Assembly (NCBI GenBank): GCA_902620455.1
Contig: CACNIG010000003.1
Location: 1 to 64,000 of the forward strand
Direction of reading: 5' to 3'
From: an uncultured Bacteroidota bacterium
GTDB taxonomy: Bacteria > Bacteroidota > Bacteroidia > Flavobacteriales > Flavobacteriaceae
Length of the DNA: 64,000 nt
This document shows, piece by piece, positions 55,852 to 64,000 of this stretch. Position 1 is the first letter of the stretch, and every line of letters begins with the position of its first letter. The notes under the pieces were generated by a model. It searched no databases and had not been told where the DNA came from. It worked only from the letters and a program-made list of their open reading frames with translations. A program made the position numbers and the translations under genes.

Positions 55852-56343
55852 ATGTACAATAAAATACACTTATTTGGTGTTCTAATTTTTAGCTTTTCAA
55901 TGCTAAATTGTCAAACAAACACAAAATCTGAGGAACCTAAAATAACATATAACGTGAGTAAAACAGACAAAGAATGGAGAGAAGAACTATCTCCTGAAGA
56001 ATATGAAATTCTGAGAAATAAAGGGACAGAGAGGCCACATACTGGTATCTATAACATGCACTTTGAGGATGGTGTATATGTTTGCAAAGCATGCGGACAA
56101 CCACTATTCAAGAGTAATAATAAATTTATGTCTAATTGTGGATGGCCAAGTTATGAAAGTGCTATACCTGGCGCAATAACATATAAAAAAGATACAAGTT
56201 TAGGTATGATTCGAACAGAAATACTATGCTCTAACTGTGGAGGTCACCAAGGTCATGTATTTGATGATGGTCCAACTTCTACAGGTAAAAGATATTGTGT
56301 AAATTCTGCAAGTATTAATTTTATAAACAATAAAAATGAGTAA
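55852..56343 (+). CDS. msrB: Peptide-methionine (R)-S-oxide reductase, lipoprotein form
   Basis: A 163-residue MsrB that repairs methionine-R-sulfoxide in proteins. It has a signal peptide with a probable lipid Cys20 (MLNC), so it acts outside the cytoplasm. Zinc is bound by Cys78/Cys81 (CKACG) and Cys126/Cys129 (CSNCGG). The catalytic Cys149 is in RYCVNSASI, and GHVFDDGP supports the family. The residue before the lipid Cys is Asn, unusual for a lipobox. It overlaps lpdA by 8 bases (ATGAGTAA). Confidence 0.93.
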   Translation: MYNKIHLFGVLIFSFSMLNCQTNTKSEEPKITYNVSKTDKEWREELSPEEYEILRNKGTERPHTGIYNMHFEDGVYVCKACGQPLFKSNNKFMSNCGWPSYESAIPGAITYKKDTSLGMIRTEILCSNCGGHQGHVFDDGPTSTGKRYCVNSASINFINNKNE

Positions 56344-57727
56344 GAAATTTGACTTAATAGTATTAGGTAGTGGGCCAGGAGGATATGTTACAGCTATAAG
56401 AGCTTCTCAATTAGGACTAAAAACTGCCATAGTTGAGAAGGAAAGTTTAGGTGGAGTTTGTTTAAATTGGGGATGTATACCAACTAAAGCGTTGTTAAAA
56501 TCTGCTCAAGTCTTTGAATACATTAAAAAGGCTGATGCATATGGTCTAAAAATTAAAGATTTTGATAAAGATTTTAATGCTGTAGTAAAGAGAAGTAGAG
56601 ATGTTGCTAGTGGAATGAGTAAAGGTGTAAATTTTCTTATGAAGAAAAATAAAATTGAAGTTATAAACGGATATGGTAAAATTAAACCAAATAAAGTTGT
56701 ATCTGTAGAAAATGAAGGAGCTGAATTGGATTTTGAAGCAGATAATATTATAATAGCAACTGGTGGAAGATCAAGAGTTATTGATTCTATACCTCAAGAT
56801 GGCAAAAAGATAATTGGCTACAGAGAAGCAATGACTCTTCAAAAGCAACCAAAAAAGATGATAATAGTTGGCTCTGGAGCCATAGGTATTGAGTTTGCTT
56901 ATTTCTATAATTCAATGGGGACTGAAGTAAAAATCATAGAATATATGGATAGAATTTTACCTGTTGAAGATAAAGATATATCCAATCAACTAAACAAAAC
57001 TTTTAAAAAATCAGGAATTGAGATTTTAACAAACTCAGAGGTAATTTCATCTGATACAAAAGGTAAGGGAGTAAAGGTTCAAGTTAAATCTAATGGTCAA
57101 ATATCTGATCATGAAGCAGATATTGTGCTTTCAGCAGTTGGATATAAAAGTAACATTGAAAATATTGGTTTAGAGGAGGTTGGAATTGCTGTTGATAAAG
57201 ACAAAATTATTGTAGATGAATTTTACAAAACTAACATTCCAGGATATTATGCTATTGGTGATATAACTTCTGGTCAGGCTCTAGCACACGTTGCATCGGC
57301 AGAAGGAATACTTTGCGTTGAAAAAATTGCTAATCACGATGTGGAACCGATTAATTATGACAATATTCCAGGATGTACTTACTGTTCACCTGAAGTAGCA
57401 TCTGTTGGTTTAACTGAAGAAAAAGCATTGGAGATGGGTTACGATATAAAGGTTGGTAAGTTTCCATTTACAGCGTCTGGAAAAGCTCAGGCCTCTGGTC
57501 ACTCTGATGGTTTTGTTAAGGTAATTTTTGATGAAAAATATGGAGAGTGGCTTGGTTGTCATATGATAGGAGCAGGTGTAACAGACATGATCGCTGAGGC
57601 AGTTCTTGGTAGGAAACTTGAAACAACAGGCAAAGAGATACTAAATGCTGTTCACCCTCATCCAACAATGAGTGAAGCTTTGATGGAAGCTGTTGCTGAT
57701 GCATATGATGAAGTCATTCACCTTTAA
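56336..57727 (+). CDS. lpdA: Dihydrolipoyl dehydrogenase
   Basis: A 463-residue FAD enzyme that reoxidises dihydrolipoyl groups of 2-oxo acid dehydrogenases and of the glycine cleavage system. FAD site VLGSGPGGYVTAI, redox disulfide Cys42/Cys47 in GGVCLNWGCIPT, NAD site VGSGAIGIEFAYF, second FAD block YAIGDITSGQ, and the catalytic His-Glu in HPHPTMSEALMEA. Length is typical. It is co-translated with msrB by an 8-base overlap. Its 3' end overlaps the convergent aroQ by 14 bases. Confidence 0.96.
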   Translation: MSKKFDLIVLGSGPGGYVTAIRASQLGLKTAIVEKESLGGVCLNWGCIPTKALLKSAQVFEYIKKADAYGLKIKDFDKDFNAVVKRSRDVASGMSKGVNFLMKKNKIEVINGYGKIKPNKVVSVENEGAELDFEADNIIIATGGRSRVIDSIPQDGKKIIGYREAMTLQKQPKKMIIVGSGAIGIEFAYFYNSMGTEVKIIEYMDRILPVEDKDISNQLNKTFKKSGIEILTNSEVISSDTKGKGVKVQVKSNGQISDHEADIVLSAVGYKSNIENIGLEEVGIAVDKDKIIVDEFYKTNIPGYYAIGDITSGQALAHVASAEGILCVEKIANHDVEPINYDNIPGCTYCSPEVASVGLTEEKALEMGYDIKVGKFPFTASGKAQASGHSDGFVKVIFDEKYGEWLGCHMIGAGVTDMIAEAVLGRKLETTGKEILNAVHPHPTMSEALMEAVADAYDEVIHL

Positions 57728-58133
57728 GTATACTTTCAAGAGCAAGCCTATAGCTATCTAATCCAAATCCTATAATTATTCCATCTACCACAGGCGAAAG
57801 ATATGAATTGTGCCTAAATTCTTCTCTTGAAAAAGTATTTGAAATATGAACCTCAACAACTTTACATTCAATAGATTTAACGGCATCTGCTATACCAACA
57901 GAAGTATGGGTGTATGCGGCAGCATTTAATATAATTCCATCAGAATTTTTTGAATTTTGAATAAAATTAATTATCTCACCTTCAATGTTTGACTGAAAAT
58001 AATCAATATCTACATCTTCAAATAATGACTTTAGTGACTCTAGATAAGATTCAAAATTCTGACTTCCATATATGTCAGTTTCTCTTGTGCCAAGAAGATT
58101 AAGGTTAGGACCATTAATTATTGTTATTTTCAT
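57714..58133 (-). CDS. aroQ: 3-dehydroquinate dehydratase, type II
   Basis: A 139-residue enzyme of the shikimate pathway. INGPNLNLLGTRETDIYG opens the protein with the catalytic loop Arg and Tyr, NAAAYTHTSVGIADAVK holds the substrate-binding Asn and His, and VEVHISNTFSREEFRHNS is the third block. Length is typical for a dodecameric type II enzyme. The 3' end lies under lpdA. It is divergent from xerD. Confidence 0.95.
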   Translation of the reverse strand: MKITIINGPNLNLLGTRETDIYGSQNFESYLESLKSLFEDVDIDYFQSNIEGEIINFIQNSKNSDGIILNAAAYTHTSVGIADAVKSIECKVVEVHISNTFSREEFRHNSYLSPVVDGIIIGFGLDSYRLALESILKGE

Positions 58134-58176
58134 ATATTATAAAGGTAATGCTTAAAGGCTAATCAAAAAAATTAAA

Positions 58177-59070
58177 ATGAATTGGGATTCTAGCTTCGAA
58201 AATTTTAAAAACTATCTAAAACTAGAAAGAGGTTTAAGTACAAACTCAATTAAAAGTTATGAGTATGATCTTAATTTATTCAAAAATTTTATTCAGTCTA
58301 ATAAAATGTCTGATACACCGTTTAACTGCAGACCTGAAACTGTAAAGAATTATCTATATAATAATCTATCAAATAAAAAATCAAGAAGTCAAGCAAGGAG
58401 TATCTCAGCTATTAAAAGCTATTTTAATTATCTTATTTTTGAAGGATATATTAAAAAATCACCTATTTCTGATATTGAATCTCCAAAATTAGAAAAAAAA
58501 CTTCCAGAGGTATTAACTGAATTAGAGATAGAAAAATTAATTAAATCATTTGATATGCAGCAAAATTTTGGCCAAAGAAATAGAACCATTATTGAGGTAC
58601 TTTACGGAACAGGGATCAGAGTAAGCGAGCTAGTTAATTTAAAACTATCAAATATTTTTTTTAAAGAAAACATTATTAAAATAATTGGGAAAGGCAACAA
58701 AGAAAGATTTGTTCCACTTGGGAGAATAGCATCAAATGAGATAAGAAAATACCTAAAAATAAGAGATAACTCGATTATAGATTCTAAATTTTCTGATATT
58801 GTTTTTTTAAATAGATATGGAAGAGGCTTAACTAGATCTATGATATTTAAAATAATAAGCGATAGCTATAAAAGGATTGGTCTAGATAAAAAAATAAGTC
58901 CTCATACATTAAGACATTCATTTGCAACTCATTTATTAAAAAATGGGGCTGATCTAAGGACAATTCAAATAATACTTGGACATGAAAGCATAACAACCAC
59001 TGAAATATATACCCATTTAGATACATATCACTTGGACGAAGTTCTAAATAAGTTTCATCCCAGGAAATAG
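58177..59070 (+). CDS. xerD: Tyrosine recombinase XerD, chromosome dimer resolution
   Basis: A 297-residue tyrosine recombinase. An N-terminal SAM-like core-binding domain (FKNYLKLERGLSTNSIKSYE) precedes the catalytic domain. The catalytic set is visible: Arg in TGIRVSELVNL, Lys in GKGNKERFVPLG, His243 and Arg246 in HTLRHSFATHLL, His269 in LGHESITTT, and Tyr278 in EIYTHLD. Full length and XerD-like spacing, with no nearby phage or island genes, favour the housekeeping dif recombinase. It ends 1 base before the convergent GH15 gene. Confidence 0.93.
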   Translation: MNWDSSFENFKNYLKLERGLSTNSIKSYEYDLNLFKNFIQSNKMSDTPFNCRPETVKNYLYNNLSNKKSRSQARSISAIKSYFNYLIFEGYIKKSPISDIESPKLEKKLPEVLTELEIEKLIKSFDMQQNFGQRNRTIIEVLYGTGIRVSELVNLKLSNIFFKENIIKIIGKGNKERFVPLGRIASNEIRKYLKIRDNSIIDSKFSDIVFLNRYGRGLTRSMIFKIISDSYKRIGLDKKISPHTLRHSFATHLLKNGADLRTIQIILGHESITTTEIYTHLDTYHLDEVLNKFHPRK

Positions 59071-59071
59071 A

Positions 59072-60865
59072 TTATTTTGAATTGAAATTAAGTGCACAAT
59101 CAATAAGAGCAAGATGTGAATATGCTTGCGGAAAATTACCTAATAATCTTTTTGATTTAAAATCCAGATCCTCACTGTATAGACCAAGATGATTACTGTA
59201 TTTTAATATTTTTTCAAAATAATTTTTAGATTTCTCTTTTTCACCTATTTTATATAAGCTGTTTATATACCAGAATGAACACACGGTAAAAGAAGAGGAG
59301 GGAAAACCAAAATCGTCTTCATTTTTATACCTAAACAAAAGCCCATCATTCATTAAATCTTTTTCAATTGCCTTAACTGTTTTTACATATTTTAAATTAT
59401 TAGGCTTCATAAATTCAAATGATTCCATGAGAAGTAATGATGCATCAAGGCTATCTGATCCATATGATTGTGTAAAGGCACCAATTTTTTTATTCCACCC
59501 ATTCTTTAATATGTCATTGTAAATTTCTTTTCTAATTAATTTCCATTTCTTAATATTTGAAGATTTATTGATTAGAATTGAGATTTTAATTGCTCTGTCA
59601 ATAGCAACCCAACTTAATAATTTTGAGAATGTAAAATGTTTATCTTCATTTCTAAATTCCCAAATTCCTTTATCAGGAGATTTCCAGTTATTTTTTACTA
59701 TCCAAACTATAGATTTAACAATTGACCATAACTCCTCATATTCCTGATTTTCTGCGGGAAATTTTTCAATATGATAATGAATAGCATCCATAAGAATTCC
59801 ATAAATATCATTTTGTTTTTGATTATATGCGGCATTACCAATTCTTACTGGTGTTGAGTCTAAATATCCTGAAAAGTGATCAAGAGTTTTTTCTTCAAGA
59901 ATTTTTTCACCATTGATTCCATACATTATCTGAAGTTTTTCATTTTTATCAGGAATAACATTAATTATAAATTTTATAAAGTTCTTAACAATATTTTTGT
60001 GTCCTAATTTTGCAACTACCTTAATTACCATAGAGGCATCTCTTATCCAGCAAAAGCGATAATCCCAATTTCTTTCCTCACCTATTGTCTCTGGTAATGA
60101 GGTTGTAACAGCTGCAAGAACTGCTCCAGTTTTTTGATATGTAAGTAACTTTAGAGTTAGTGCACTCCTTAATATTTCATTATTATACTTTTTAAATTTT
60201 GGTGTTTTATTTATCCAGTTAATCCAATATTTTTTTGTTTTATTAAACTCTAATGATATTTCCTTGAATTTTGGAGAGATTAATTTTTCATAATAGGAAA
60301 TTTTAAAAAATAGATCTGATTCTAATTCAATAACTTCATTATTAATAATTGCATTTAAACTAGCATTTGAGTATAGATATAGTGTTTCATAATTTTCATT
60401 TTCAGATATACTCACTATAAAATTACTTTTATCATATGATCTAGTCTTTCCAATAGAGTAATCAAGTCTTGGATCATAAGTTATTCTTATTTTAGGATTC
60501 CCTTTAATATACTTAATGATCCTGGTAATTTCTGGTGGAGAATAATAACTCTTTTTTTTGGTTTGATACCTTGGCATATAATCTATAATATGGAACTCAT
60601 CAAAACCATTATTAAAGGCTGTCTTCAAAATACAAGTATTTTTCAAATATTCTTGACTTATATTATAGTTTCCAACTGTATCAACCTTAAAAAAACCGCC
60701 ATTACTATTATCAATGATCTTTGCAAAGATTGATGGAGAATCAAATTTTGGAAAACAACACCAATCTATTGAAGAATCCTTATAAATTAACGCTGATGAT
60801 TGACAATTTCCTATTATTCCATAATTAATGTTGTCTCTATATCCATAAGAATCTCTTATTTCCAT
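59072..60865 (-). CDS. GH15 glucoamylase/trehalase-like enzyme
   Basis: A 597-residue cytoplasmic (no signal peptide) GH15-family glycosidase. The N-terminal beta domain starts YGIIGNCQSSALIYKDSSID. The (alpha/alpha)6 barrel has GEERNWDYRFCWIRDASMV near residue 260, GIWEFRNEDKHFTFSKLL with the likely general acid, and LLGNFPQAYSHLALI with the base region. Relatives are glucoamylases and, in Actinobacteria, trehalases. It is divergent from the OtsA-OtsB fusion with only 23 bases between starts, which suggests trehalose or a linked glucan as substrate. This is inference. Confidence 0.9.
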   Translation of the reverse strand: MEIRDSYGYRDNINYGIIGNCQSSALIYKDSSIDWCCFPKFDSPSIFAKIIDNSNGGFFKVDTVGNYNISQEYLKNTCILKTAFNNGFDEFHIIDYMPRYQTKKKSYYSPPEITRIIKYIKGNPKIRITYDPRLDYSIGKTRSYDKSNFIVSISENENYETLYLYSNASLNAIINNEVIELESDLFFKISYYEKLISPKFKEISLEFNKTKKYWINWINKTPKFKKYNNEILRSALTLKLLTYQKTGAVLAAVTTSLPETIGEERNWDYRFCWIRDASMVIKVVAKLGHKNIVKNFIKFIINVIPDKNEKLQIMYGINGEKILEEKTLDHFSGYLDSTPVRIGNAAYNQKQNDIYGILMDAIHYHIEKFPAENQEYEELWSIVKSIVWIVKNNWKSPDKGIWEFRNEDKHFTFSKLLSWVAIDRAIKISILINKSSNIKKWKLIRKEIYNDILKNGWNKKIGAFTQSYGSDSLDASLLLMESFEFMKPNNLKYVKTVKAIEKDLMNDGLLFRYKNEDDFGFPSSSFTVCSFWYINSLYKIGEKEKSKNYFEKILKYSNHLGLYSEDLDFKSKRLLGNFPQAYSHLALIDCALNFNSK

Positions 60866-60888
60866 ATTTTAGATTTTAATTTAATAGT

Positions 60889-63099
60889 TTGAGTAGGACA
60901 ATAATTGTTTCAAATAGATTACCTATTAAGATATCTAATTTAGATAAATCTTTTAAATTTTCATCAACTAGTGGAGGTCTAGCAACTGGAATGAAATCAA
61001 TTCACAAAAAAAATAATTTTTTATGGATAGGATGGCCAGGAATTGATAAGAAATCCTTAGGTGATAATTTAGCTAAAGCAGAAAAATTATTGCACAAAAA
61101 AAATTACATTCCAGTATTTTTAAGAAAAAAAGAAATCAACGATTTCTATTATGGTACAAGTAACGAAGCTCTATGGCCTCTATTCCATTACTTCATAGAA
61201 TTTTCCATATTTAACAAATCCCATTGGAAGTCTTATGTTAGTGTTAATAAGAAATTTGCGGATTGTGTAATTAAGCATGCGAAAAAAGATGATATAGTTT
61301 GGGTTCATGATTATCAATTATTATTGTGTCCAAAAATGATAAAGACTAAAAGACCTGATATAACTGTTGGATTCTTTCTTCATATACCTTTTCCCTCTTT
61401 TGAAATTTTTAGAATTTTTCCATGGAGAGAAGAGCTACTTGATGGCATTCTAGGTTCTGATTTAATAGGTTTTCATACTTATGATTATGTTAGACATTTT
61501 TTAAGCTCAGTTAAGAGAATATTAAAGTATGATGTAATTTTTAATAAAATTAATGTCGGCTCAAGAGAGGTTTTAGTTGATACATTTCCAATGGGAATTG
61601 ACTATGCAAAATATAATAATGCTGCCAGAAAAAAGAATAAACAAAAAAAGTCTGAGATGTCTAAACTCAGCCTCCAACTTAAAGATCATAAGAAGACTTC
61701 ATCTGACAGTAAATTAATCCTATCTATTGACAGACTGGATTATACAAAAGGAGTTATTAATAGAATTAAGGCATTTGAGATTTTTCTTACTAATAATCCA
61801 GAATATAGAGGTAAAGTCAGACTTATAATGCTTACAGTCCCTTCAAGATCAGATGTTAATGATTACATAAGGCTTAAGAAACAAACTGATGAAATAGTCG
61901 GTAGAGTTAACGGTAAATTTGCTACCGTAAATTGGACTCCAATTTGGTATTATTATCGATCTATGAGTTTTGACGAATTAATTGACCTATATACTATTTC
62001 AGACATAGCTATGATAACTCCAGTTAGGGATGGAATGAATCTTGTAGCTAAAGAGTTTGTTGCGACAAGGGTTGAAGGAGATGGTGTTTTAATTCTAAGT
62101 GAAATGGCAGGGGCTTCAAAAGAGTTATATGAGTCAATAACTGTTAATCCATTTGATCTAAATAAAATGTCTGATATGATACTAAAGGCAATTAAAATGC
62201 CAAAGAAAGAACAAATCGAACGAAATAGAAGTATGCAAGAAAGATTGAGCAGATATACAGTTAACTATTGGGCAAAAGATTTTATGAAAAATTTAATTTC
62301 TAGAGCAAAATCCAATCAGAATTCAGTCACTAATTATTTTAATTTATCAGAAAAAAATAAATTAATCGAAAAACTTAAATTATCAAACAATAAGTTAATG
62401 ATACTTGACTATGATGGAACTTTGGTGAATTTCAGGGATAAACCAGAATTAGCAATTCCTAACGATAATTTAATAGAAATTTTGGATAGCTTATCTAATA
62501 TTGATGGTTTGGATATAGCAATTGTAAGTGGTAGGAATAAATTATTTCTTGAAGATAATCTTGGAAATCTAAATATTAGTATAATTGCAGAGCATGGTCA
62601 CTTCTTTAAGGAAAGTAACAAAAATTGGATAAACCTTGGAAATATTGATAAAGTTTTTTTAAATGATATTCATGCAATATTTCAATCTTTTTCAGATAGA
62701 ACACCAGGAACATTTACGGAAAAAAAAGAAAGTGGATTGGTTTGGCATTATAGAAAAACTGATCCAGAGTTAGCCTCAGAAAGAGTTGTAGAGATAGAAA
62801 CAGTCCTTAACAGCTTGTTAACTGACCAATTCCAGATTTTAAACCTTGACAAGGCTATTGAAGTTACTAGTAGAAAATTTGACAAAGGATCAGCATTAAA
62901 TGAATTAACAAAAAATAAAAATTATGACCATATAGTTTGTATTGGGGATGATATAACAGATGAGAATATGTTTAAAAACCTAGAAGAAAATTCTACAACT
63001 ATCAAGGTTGGAATAAAAAAAACACATGCGAGGTTTTACATTGATGACCCCGAACGGGTGGTTAGTTTATTGAGTGATATAAATACTTATCTGAAATAA
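60889..63099 (+). CDS. otsAB: Trehalose-6-phosphate synthase / phosphatase fusion (OtsA-OtsB)
   Basis: A 736-residue fusion. The GT20 synthase part (about 1-480) has IIVSNRLPIKI, SSTSGGLATGMKSI, WVHDYQLLL, FFLHIPFPS, SIDRLDYTKGV and TPVRDGMNLVAKEF. The HAD phosphatase part starts near residue 500 with LMILDYDGTLV and ends with CIGDDITDENMF. Together they turn UDP- or ADP-glucose and glucose 6-phosphate into trehalose, an osmolyte. The start is TTG, correct for the family. Divergent from the GH15 gene. Confidence 0.95.
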   Translation: MSRTIIVSNRLPIKISNLDKSFKFSSTSGGLATGMKSIHKKNNFLWIGWPGIDKKSLGDNLAKAEKLLHKKNYIPVFLRKKEINDFYYGTSNEALWPLFHYFIEFSIFNKSHWKSYVSVNKKFADCVIKHAKKDDIVWVHDYQLLLCPKMIKTKRPDITVGFFLHIPFPSFEIFRIFPWREELLDGILGSDLIGFHTYDYVRHFLSSVKRILKYDVIFNKINVGSREVLVDTFPMGIDYAKYNNAARKKNKQKKSEMSKLSLQLKDHKKTSSDSKLILSIDRLDYTKGVINRIKAFEIFLTNNPEYRGKVRLIMLTVPSRSDVNDYIRLKKQTDEIVGRVNGKFATVNWTPIWYYYRSMSFDELIDLYTISDIAMITPVRDGMNLVAKEFVATRVEGDGVLILSEMAGASKELYESITVNPFDLNKMSDMILKAIKMPKKEQIERNRSMQERLSRYTVNYWAKDFMKNLISRAKSNQNSVTNYFNLSEKNKLIEKLKLSNNKLMILDYDGTLVNFRDKPELAIPNDNLIEILDSLSNIDGLDIAIVSGRNKLFLEDNLGNLNISIIAEHGHFFKESNKNWINLGNIDKVFLNDIHAIFQSFSDRTPGTFTEKKESGLVWHYRKTDPELASERVVEIETVLNSLLTDQFQILNLDKAIEVTSRKFDKGSALNELTKNKNYDHIVCIGDDITDENMFKNLEENSTTIKVGIKKTHARFYIDDPERVVSLLSDINTYLK

Positions 63100-63105
63100 A
63101 TGACT

Positions 63106-63804
63106 TTACTCTTGCATAAGTCTAAAACCTTCTCCGTGAACATTAATAATTTTGAGAGACTGATCTTTATCAAGATATTTCCTAAGTTTAGCAATATATA
63201 CATCCATACTTCTTGATGTAAAATAGTTTGCATCTCTCCAAATTTTATTCAATGCAATATCCCTTGGTAAAAGATCATCAAAATTTAATACAAGCATTTT
63301 GAGCAATTGATTCTCTTTAGGTGATAACTTATGAGACTCACCTTTATTATGAGTTAAAATTCTAAGTTTGGAATTAAACTTAAAATCACCAAAATCAAAT
63401 TCAAAAACATCTTTTTCTTCAACGTCGATAATCGGCTTTCTATTAAGTATTGACTTTATTTTAGCCAAAAGAATCTCAGAATCAAATGGTTTGGTTAAGT
63501 AATCATCAGCACCAATTTTATAACCTTTAAGCACATCATCTTTTAAGTTTTTTGCAGTCAAAAATATTAAGGGAATTGAATCATTAACCTCTCTTATCTC
63601 CTTAGCAAGAGTTAAACCATCTTTAAAAGGCATCATTATATCTAGAATACATAAGTCAAATTCAGATCTATTAAATTTTTCAAATCCTTCTATTCCATTT
63701 ACAGCTAGAGATACATCATAGTTATTAATTGTTAAATAATCTTTTAGAATTCTACCAAAATTTGGATCATCTTCGACCAATAGAATGCTTTTGTTTGATT
63801 TCAT
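63106..63804 (-). CDS. OmpR/PhoB-family response regulator
   Basis: A 232-residue DNA-binding regulator. The receiver domain (1-120) has acidic LVEDD, the phosphoacceptor Asp55 in LCILDIMMPF, the Thr/Lys in FLTAKNLKDD and GADDYLTKPF. The winged-helix domain (about 135-232) ends in SRSMDVYIAKLRKYLDKD and INVHGEGFRL. It begins one base after the histidine kinase stop on the same strand, so kinase and regulator form a two-component pair. The signal is not knowable from this window. It ends 6 bases from otsAB. Confidence 0.94.
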   Translation of the reverse strand: MKSNKSILLVEDDPNFGRILKDYLTINNYDVSLAVNGIEGFEKFNRSEFDLCILDIMMPFKDGLTLAKEIREVNDSIPLIFLTAKNLKDDVLKGYKIGADDYLTKPFDSEILLAKIKSILNRKPIIDVEEKDVFEFDFGDFKFNSKLRILTHNKGESHKLSPKENQLLKMLVLNFDDLLPRDIALNKIWRDANYFTSRSMDVYIAKLRKYLDKDQSLKIINVHGEGFRLMQE

Positions 63805-63805
63805 A

Positions 63806-64000
63806 TTAAATATTTTTTAATGTTATGTAGAACTTTGTACCAACTCCTTTTTTACTTTCTAAATCAATTTTACCATTATGGAAATCAATAATTTTTTTAA
63901 CATAAGATAGTCCTAACCCATGCCCTTTAATATCATGAATATTTCCATTTTGTTCTCTGTAAAACTTTTCAAAAATCAATTTTTGAATATTCTTATCCAT
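63806..64000 (-). CDS. Sensor histidine kinase, C-terminal fragment
   Basis: Only the last 64 residues are present; the gene continues beyond the right edge, and the Met at its first visible codon is not the start. It is the end of a HATPase domain: [13 protein letters not shown] (F box) and [18 protein letters not shown] (G2 box), then [15 protein letters not shown]. It is the partner of the adjacent response regulator. Confidence 0.93.
   Translation of the reverse strand: MDKNIQKLIFEKFYREQNGNIHDIKGHGLGLSYVKKIIDFHNGKIDLESKKGVGTKFYITLKNI

Noticed and set aside
58177-59070. Tyrosine recombinase as the integrase of a mobile element
   Set aside because: Full-length XerD-like protein in a housekeeping setting, with no phage, transposon or att-like repeats near it.

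Overview
This window looks like a piece of the chromosome of a small-genome marine Bacteroidota, most likely class Flavobacteriia. The reasons are a very AT-rich composition (about 30% GC judged by eye), genes preceded by A-rich stretches rather than Shine-Dalgarno motifs, promoters of the Bacteroidota type (TAnnTTTG, sometimes with TTG or TTTG about 20 bases upstream), many TTG starts, and familiar flavobacterial neighbourhoods (amidase-LptD-RidA, DUF3822-RsmD, GyrA-TPR, Lon-Cmk-S1). Coding density is extreme. No gene-free stretch exceeds 300 bases; the longest is 183 bases between gyrA and clpC. All nine convergent gene pairs overlap or lie within 6 bases of each other.

Layout. 1-4481 (minus): an iron-sulfur electron-transfer pair (membrane dicluster protein plus CCG-domain protein) with a HAD phosphatase between them, then an MCE/MlaD-like lipid-transport protein and a cell-wall amidase. 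4560-7541 (plus): LptD and RidA. 7542-10408 (minus): 6-phosphofructokinase, GAPDH and an N-acetylglucosamine-kinase-like ATPase from one promoter. 10469-14035 (minus): a TamB-like protein, divergent from tsaD-rsmE (14124-15832).

15829-25379 is the main accessory region. It holds five lipoprotein sulfatases, all with a cysteine-type active site, and a very short lipoprotein homologue of the formylglycine-generating enzyme (FGE) that keeps both active-site cysteines. Two sulfatases, the FGE homologue, a hotdog-fold protein and a nitronate monooxygenase form one tightly packed operon. No SusC/SusD pair and no glycoside hydrolase accompanies them. tRNA-Arg(TCT) and tRNA-Ser(GCT) with a terminator border the island.

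25657-29387 (minus): gyrA and a TPR protein. 29571-38586 (plus): clpC translationally overlapped with thrA-thrB-thrC, then gcvT and a YebC-family regulator. 38587-39835 (minus): kdsB and an acyltransferase. 39925-41834 (plus): a small anchored protein, a DUF3822 protein and rsmD, whose last codons overlap the 3' end of the RNase P RNA gene (rnpB, minus). rnpB is divergent from dnaX. 43782-49311 (minus): pyrR-pyrB-pdxH-sixA-ppk1-ppx, joining pyrimidine, vitamin B6 and polyphosphate metabolism. 49397-55786 (minus): ribosomal protein S1, cytidylate kinase, Lon and a UMF1-family transporter. 55852-57727 (plus): lipoprotein MsrB and dihydrolipoyl dehydrogenase. The end carries aroQ, xerD, a GH15 glucoamylase/trehalase-like enzyme divergent from an OtsA-OtsB fusion, and an OmpR-type response regulator with the tail of its histidine kinase.

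Most of the window is housekeeping. What merits a second look is the self-contained sulfatase/FGE lipoprotein island, the rsmD/rnpB overlap, the apparently leaderless rpsA and dnaX messages, the clpC-thrABC fusion operon, and the GH15/OtsAB pair. I saw no CRISPR array, prophage, insertion sequence or defence system.
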